A DNA stretch of 64,000 bases from Asterella californica. Taxonomy: Eukaryota; Streptophyta; Marchantiopsida; Marchantiales; Aytoniaceae. The position numbers and the translations under genes are program-made. Within the stretch, counting starts at the first letter, position 1. Each line of letters opens with the position of its first letter. Under the pieces are notes generated by a model. That model saw only the letters and a program-made list of their open reading frames with translations. It searched no databases and had not been told where the DNA came from. The DNA lies in NCBI GenBank assembly GCA_036924285.1, contig JAYKYS010000006.1, positions 20,558,001 to 20,622,000 on the forward strand. Direction: 5' to 3'. Below are positions 58,202-64,000 of this stretch, in pieces.

Positions 58202-60153
58202 ATGGCGAGGTATGATCGAGCAATTACTGTGTTTTCACCCGATGGGCATCTTTTCCAGGTCGAGTATGCCCTGGAGGCCGTGCGAAAGGGGAATGCGGCT
58301 GTAGGGGTCAGAGGAACTGATACTATCGTTTTGGGAGTCGAGAAGAAATCCACAGCCAAGCTCGAGGATGCCCGGTTCGTATTGCATGCCTAAACAGCTG
58401 TTTTGTTCGTTCATAGTGATTTTTTCCTTCGAGTGATGTGGCGCCGTGTGGTCTGGTTTTTTACTTTCTTCTTTCTACAGTACGCCTTTTCAGGTATTTC
58501 TAGTGTGATGTGGTATGGTCATTTAGAGTTTTCTTGGGATTGTTACACCTGGACGATCGTGGCTGTAAATTTGTTGGTATTTAGTTCCGTTGCGCTTCTT
58601 AAGGCGCGTGCGGGGCGGCTGTAAGAAAGTACGATTCCCTTGAAACTTTGCATTGTCTGACTCGAGTTCTCTGTGGTTGGGGTTCTTCAGAACTGTCCGA
58701 AAAATTCTCAAAGTGGATGATCACATCTCACTAGCCTTTGCAGGACTCACAGCCGACGCCCGAGTTTTGGTGAACCGAGCTCGGGTGGAGTGCCAGAGTC
58801 ACAGACTTACTGTGGAAGATCCAGTTACAGTAGAGTACATTACCCGCTTTATCGCAGGCTTGCAACAAAAGTACACGCAGAGTGGTGGAGTAAGACCATT
58901 TGGAATTTCAACCCTTATTGTTGGGTTCGATCCATATACTTGTGTGCCGTCTCTTTATCAAACGGATCCTTCTGGAACATTCAAAGCTTGGAAAGCTAAT
59001 GCCACAGGGCGTAACTCGAAGTCTGTGCGGGAATTTTTGGAGAAAAATTACACGGAGACCTCAGGGAAGGAGACGGTTAAGCTTGCTGTTCGTGCTCTTC
59101 TTGAAGTGAGTTATCCTATTATCGCCCCTGTCAGTATTATTCGCTCTGTTCATTTCCGTCTTTTCCAGTGAATTAAAGTGCTGCTAGAAGTGACGTCTAA
59201 TATATAGTGTTAAGCGACACGCTCTTTGGAATGTAAAAACCGAGTAAGGATTTTTGTGCTTGATCTTCGAGGTTTGGATCTTTGTTTGTTTGGGAGTTTT
59301 TTCTCTGCTGCCTAGGTCTACATGACCGTATATTAGCACGATTTTATGCTTTGTTTAATGAGTTTCAGATTTGTCATTTTATTCATCAAGGATGAAAACT
59401 AAGCTTCTGGATCGAGAAATATTATGTGGAAGAGTCTTGTAGGCTAGAAATCTCTGTCTTCTAGCTTAAATCGTTGAAGCTGTTCTCATAAATTTACCTG
59501 TAGGTAGAGAGTATTTGGTTTTAGTCAGAGATTGCTTGATCGTGATTGGTTTGGTACTGCTTCATATAATACCCGTCGTCATAGATACGTACCTGTACAC
59601 GTGTGGACGGCAACAACGACCTTGATCTTGTTATAAATTTCACATGAACTTTAGCGTCATGACTTGAGATGAGAAGTACAATGGATGCACTGAGCCAAAT
59701 AACATTTGGATTACCGCCCATATCACGATGTATCTTCTGCAAAATTACTGTGTAACTTTTATATCAAAGAGGTGGTTTATGGAGTACCATCTTTTTCTGT
59801 CGTCACAAATTGTTGCCGTCTCAAACCCAGCCTTATTGGCTCCTCAGCAGTTAGTCGGACCGTGCTTCATTGTCAGTTAGAAACGTTCACGGGCACAACT
59901 TTCAAACTGACAGCTCGATATCACAAAGTTGAGCTTTCTTGATGTATAGTTGTCGAGGAATTTACTCACGTACTTTTCACCAACTTTGTGCCAGGTGGTA
60001 GAGAGCGGAGGGAAGAACATTGAAATTGCGGTCATGACAAAGAACGAGGGACTGCGGCTATTGGAAGAATCTGAAGTGGAAGAAATTGTTGCCGGGATAG
60101 AATCTGAGAAAGCAGCTGCAGAAGCAGCGAAGAAGGGTCCACCGAGAGATTGA
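58202..60153 (+). CDS. PAD1: 20S proteasome subunit alpha type-7 (three exons)
   Basis: Exons at 58202-58374, 58691-59105 and 59995-60153 join through GT-AG introns (316 and 889 bases) with continuous frame into 248 residues, the usual family length. The protein is an alpha-ring subunit of the 20S proteasome; it gates the chamber and is not proteolytic. The N-terminus has the alpha-subunit signature ([23 protein letters not shown]). Further on are [56 protein letters not shown] and [19 protein letters not shown]. The C-terminus is Glu/Lys/Ala-rich ([15 protein letters not shown]), as in plant PAD1/PSMA7. No defect is visible. The gene acts in the nucleus and cytosol as part of ubiquitin-dependent turnover. 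Confidence 0.95.
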
Positions 60154-62154
60154 TAGGTCTCTGCAACAGCGTCTTGCATGTAGAAATACCCCGTTCGATT
60201 TTGCTAGGAAGAGATGGGGTGCAGCTAATAAAGTAGGCGGGCAGGTCATATATTCTATCTGGCTGTACATGCTGCTCCCCAGGTGTTGGAGTATGGTCCT
60301 GCTGATTTCAAGTTGAAACCCTACTGTGCAATCTTGTATTAAGGGGTTTTCCACCAGGCATGGTCTATCACGCAACGTTATTCACCAAGTAACAGTGAGT
60401 CGATCCCGACTGTCGTGGGACAGATCACCTCTACAGTGAGGTGTAAAGAGTAGCCTTCCTGAAATGCGGTTGTTGAGGATCAGTCCGCAGTACGAGAGAA
60501 GTCATGCCGACAAGGGGAAGTACTCCGCCAAGAAAAGGAATGGTAAAATGGCCCAGTGGGTGGAGCCAGTTGTTGAGGACGTTGTCTTCTCGACGCGCTA
60601 TTATTGACAGGATTTCTATTTGTTAGAGGTTCTTGTGCTGTTAGCTGAGCATCGGCTTTTGCAGCATAGCAGCGCCGGGAGTCCGTACTACTCTGTCTGT
60701 GGTATTTACCTTCTTTGTAGTAGATGGCAGTTTCGTTGAACCAACTTCTTTTTGATCGTCATGCTGTCAACAATCTTGCACTTTTTGAGTGTGAAGGTTC
60801 TTTGGGGAGAGGTAAATTCGTAATCAACAATGTGTTTGGTGCTTGGTCTTGCTACAACTGTACCGGTCTTGTAAGTGCGTCGATAAATCATAGCCGTGTC
60901 TTTCCTTACGAAGTTTAGCCATCCAAACTTCTACTGTGGAACTGCAAACGAAGTTGAAGTTTTATCCTGCATCTTGTATGGTTTTGTATCGCCTGATGCT
61001 CAAGCTTCTGTTCGTCCATATGTGCGGAGCACCTTCGGACCGGGAGCGTCATGTTTCAGTCACAAACATTCCCTCTGCGACATGTTATGGAAGAATCTAC
61101 CACACTCGAAAAGTCATGTTCATTTAAATTGCATTAGGAACATGGCATGTTGGCGAGGTTGAATAGAAATTGCTTGCCTCTTAAGTGAAAGGCTTATATC
61201 GACTTGAATGAGGAAACGCCCTAAGTGAGAGGGGAAGGTCCAGAATTTATGTGCTGATAAGTCAGGAATAAGAATAAATAATAAATGCCGAGAAAAAAAT
61301 TGTGCTGCACTCATCAATGCCAGTGGATTCCCGTCAATGAGCTACAGAAGTTAAAACCACGGGAAAAGGCCGACAGACAATGCAAGAATCATCGTTTCAG
61401 GTCCACTGACACCTGGACATTACTCATGGAAGCAAGAGTGCATTTGCGGGTTAACTCGCCATGGCAAAGTGTTCGTTACAACCTTCTGTCGTTACTTCGA
61501 TCACCTTTGGCACAATAACAACAGAATCGAACAGATCAAGCATGATAAGGGGAGAAATTTGAGCTCAGGAATAGACGGCGCAAAAGTCACCTCATCGTAG
61601 AAAGGTGGGTTACTATTGAAACCGCCACTGGTTACATGATCTCAGCTGTAACACCAAGACGCTACTTAGAACTGAAACGGGCAGTAGTCTCAGACTCTCA
61701 GCTGTGACCTCAAGATTCATAAAGCGACTTTCAATAAGTGTACATACTAATGCTACCTGAGCTGTACCCGTCTAGACTCAAACAAACTCAGAGCCGAACT
61801 AAGGTCGGCAGACGGTTCGGTCGGCAGACCCGCAGTCCGCGCATCGACGTCATTATCCGCATCTTCGGTCTAAGAGTTCTTCTTAGGAAAAGAAGGCCCG
61901 AGACTGACGGAGAACTCCTGGCTCAAATAATTTCGTTCCTTATCGTGTATGTTCCGTTTCACCAACTTTGTGTGTGACTGATTTATTTTGTTCGGATCCA
62001 GGCACAGATTGGTTTAATTGATCGTCCATTCGGGAATCCAGCACCTCCTTTCTGGTCGGGTGTGCCATTTACATTTGCGTTTCTCGCTCATCCGAAGTCT
62101 CTGTGTTTAGACAGAGAGACGTGAGGGAGGGAGGGAAGGATTGAGGAAGGAAAG
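60154..62154 (+). other. Spacer between the proteasome gene and the small gene
   Basis: The first part is 3' untranslated region. A 47-codon frame at 60464-60607 (basic, ending FSTRYY) is unrecognised and probably incidental. The word AGTACGAGAG at about 60491 resembles the rRNA sarcin-ricin loop but its flanks are not rRNA. The stretch from about 62000 is the likely promoter and leader of the next gene. Confidence 0.4.
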
Positions 62155-62675
62155 ATGGTGACCACAGCAGGAATTCTCGGGGCGGGCATGGGCTTGTTCG
62201 TGCAGCTCTACTCGAATGGAGTCCGCAAACTGCCATTGATGCGTCGTGAGTGCTCTCTACCTTGCTTTACGCTTTTCCAGCATGCTCGTAGTCTATCGTT
62301 GCGGTTGTTGTTAGATTGCGCCTCATGCAGTGTGGATGAGATGGATGGACTGTATTTTACTGGGCGAGTGTTTGAAGGTTTCTATGAGTAGTTGCATCCA
62401 TCGGCTTGGGTCTTAGGGTTTCTGCATTATAAGGGCGAACCTCAGTGCACGTGAGTCTACGAGTTACTACTGGTCTTACGACTGCGATTCTCAGTCTTGT
62501 GTTTTTGGAGGAGCGAGCTGAAATTTCGAAACTGCAGATCCATGGGAGCATGTGCTGGCAATGGGATTGGGTAGCGCATTCGGGAATGCCGTTGTGAAGT
62601 GGGAGGAGCATTTGCAGGTTGAGCTTGATAAGATGATGGAGGAGGCCAAGATGTCCAACAACAAGCGCTACCTCG
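62155..62675 (+). CDS. Plant-conserved small protein, possibly a mitochondrial complex I accessory subunit (partial)
   Basis: Exon 1 (62155-62245) and exon 2 (62538-62675) join through a 292-base GT-AG intron, phase 1. The protein begins MVTTAGILGAGMGLFVQLYS and continues NGVRKLPLMRHPWEHV across the junction, then ends its readable part with VKWEEHLQVELDKMMEEAKM. Exon 2 ends at a GT donor after YL plus one base, so at least one short exon follows. A candidate acceptor lies near 63949-63958, but the choice is not secure. The sequence resembles a small land-plant family (about 70-80 residues) with one N-terminal hydrophobic segment and a charged helix, which I tentatively link to plant complex I. 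That functional link is from memory and weak; the gene itself is well supported. Confidence 0.65.
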
Positions 62676-64000
62676 GTACGCTTGTTTTTCCTGTGTTGTC
62701 CAGGTTTTTTCCCCTTGTTGCGTTGCTCTCAGCTGGTTTCTATTTTGTCCTCTTTTACATGTCTAGGAAGGTCTGTGGTTTTCAAGAATATAGCGGGTTC
62801 TGAATTGTGCTCTAAGCTGAGGTCCATATTGCGGTCATTCCATCAGTATGTTGGTGCTTGTTGGAAAATCACTGCAGTTTGGGTACGTCTTTCACCTCCT
62901 TCGTATCATTCCCATTCCAAGTCCCGTTTATCCGGTTCCCTGTGTCTGCGGTTGTCAGAATTCATACAGGCTCTGTTTTCTGACTGTGTCATTCCCATAG
63001 CCTTAGTGATTGTGCGCCATTACTCGCGAGTATCGGAGATGGCATACTTGGTCCAAGTAATTTCGGTTTACCTGGGGAATTTCAAGTTTTACTATATAAT
63101 GTCAATCGAAACCACAAGCAGTGTAGGAAAAACCGTTCCTTATCTGAGACAAGACGTTCCAAATTCGTTCCCAGCAGGAGTTTGTGACTCGTTTCCAGAT
63201 AGAAGTTAGTCCGCAAATCAGTAGCCTCAAACCGTTTTCCTCTGTTGTAATGTTGAGCTCCAATTAAACGTTGAGCCCTTAATTATGTGTTTCCATGTAC
63301 CGCTCATACAGTGGATTGGCTTTTCTTAGTACGGTCTCGATGGCTATGTAGTTGATTAGGCGGCTGCTTTTCCATCCGTATTGAGTCGCTCAGCAGCCTT
63401 ATCATTTTTTTGGAATTGATTCACTTTAGGGTATTAAGTTAAGAGGCCGGGACTCTCACGATAAGTACACTTGCTTCTGGTATACTTCCGAGCATCAGCT
63501 AAGATGTGGTTAGAGTTTCAAGGTGAATTCCTGCTTGTCCTTCTTAGCGGACCAGTTATCCGAATCCATGTTCTAGGTGGTAGATAGATGTTGAAGTAAA
63601 CTCAAGACTTATTTCGCGAAATTCGTACTGCTTACAGCATCAGCCTCATAGAAGGAGATGTTCGACGAACGAAAGCGCGATGTTCCTTCGTCTGGCTTCT
63701 CACCTGTGTTAAATATGTTGGCTATCTGTAGATCTTCACGGATGTGAGACGTGCGCTTTTACTTCACTGATATGTTATTTGGACGCTCTTACTACCTAAT
63801 CAGTTGTGTAGCACTGTGATCGTGTTACCGATCGTGTTACTCTGTCGTTCTTGGATGGTACCTTCTTCCACGTGAGGTTGTTAAGGTGACTTAATTTATT
63901 ACTTTCATGTATTTCTTTTTTGTCTATATAGCAAACCACACATTGAGATTCCACAGCACCTCAGGTTAGATGGAACAAATTCGGGAACGCTGGAAGGCGA
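62676..64000 (+). other. Probable second intron and right edge of window
   Basis: Following the GT donor at 62676 there is no clear exon. The open frame at 62682-63209 runs straight through the donor in a shifted frame and looks like intron sequence. The last ~50 bases (from about 63950) contain a pyrimidine/AG acceptor context and could start the final exon. Confidence 0.35.

Noticed and set aside
58403..58624. 73-codon hydrophobic frame after the first proteasome exon
   Set aside because: It lies inside the first intron of the proteasome gene and is Phe/Trp/Leu-rich by T-rich composition.
60480..60510. rRNA-like word AGTACGAGAG (sarcin-ricin loop)
   Set aside because: The bases on either side do not match the large-subunit rRNA sequence around that loop; a ten-base match alone is chance.
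62682..63209. 175-codon plus-strand frame
   Set aside because: It begins just after a good splice donor of the small gene in another frame and has the composition of intron DNA.

Overview
The window is nuclear DNA of a land plant, most likely a bryophyte or another seed-free plant. It is gene-poor and repeat-rich. Three recognisable genes have spliceosomal GT-AG introns and plant-type products: a MUR3-clade GT47 glycosyltransferase (intronless), a tRNA m1A58 methyltransferase catalytic subunit (three exons) and a 20S proteasome alpha-type-7 subunit (three exons). A fourth, small gene at the right edge matches a land-plant small-protein family. The seed-free placement is an inference from the overall look and from the retroelement type; no taxonomic marker was found.

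Layout. 0-1 kb: a decayed DDE-type transposase with a C-terminal SAP-like motif. 1-13.9 kb: AT-rich repeat debris, including a tRNA-like tandem repeat, a 714-bp element with perfect 17-bp terminal inverted repeats, LTR-like fragments and unrecognised coding remnants. 13.9-14.4 kb: two small inverted-repeat elements, one a MITE with a TTA target duplication. 16.2-18.2 kb: the GT47 gene. 18.2-26.5 kb: non-coding DNA and a GAAGAC-rich repeat block. 26.4-32.0 kb (minus strand): a decayed Ty3/gypsy-type element with gag, zinc knuckles and aspartic protease, followed by a cytosine-5 DNA methyltransferase domain instead of a visible reverse transcriptase. 32-44 kb: LTR-like fragments, a second tRNA-like repeat, a second copy of the 17-bp-TIR element and a weak coiled-coil ORF. 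44.06-46.24 kb (minus): the TRM61 gene. 46.8-53.5 kb: a 39-bp tandem repeat and an AT-rich tract with about a dozen copies of a short palindrome. 54.3-57.2 kb: two copies, in inverted orientation, of an HUH (Y1) replication-endonuclease gene of replitron-like type. 58.2-60.15 kb: the proteasome gene. 62.15-64 kb: the small gene, whose last exon is unresolved.

The host genes are unrelated housekeeping functions: wall or Golgi glycosylation, tRNA modification, protein turnover and perhaps mitochondria. They show no operon-like organisation. The most notable biology is in the mobile DNA: a retroelement that carries its own DNA methyltransferase, and a pair of HUH-endonuclease transposon copies. 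Both are inactivated here by stops and frameshifts. Intron boundaries were set by hand from GT-AG sites and reading-frame continuity, without transcript evidence.
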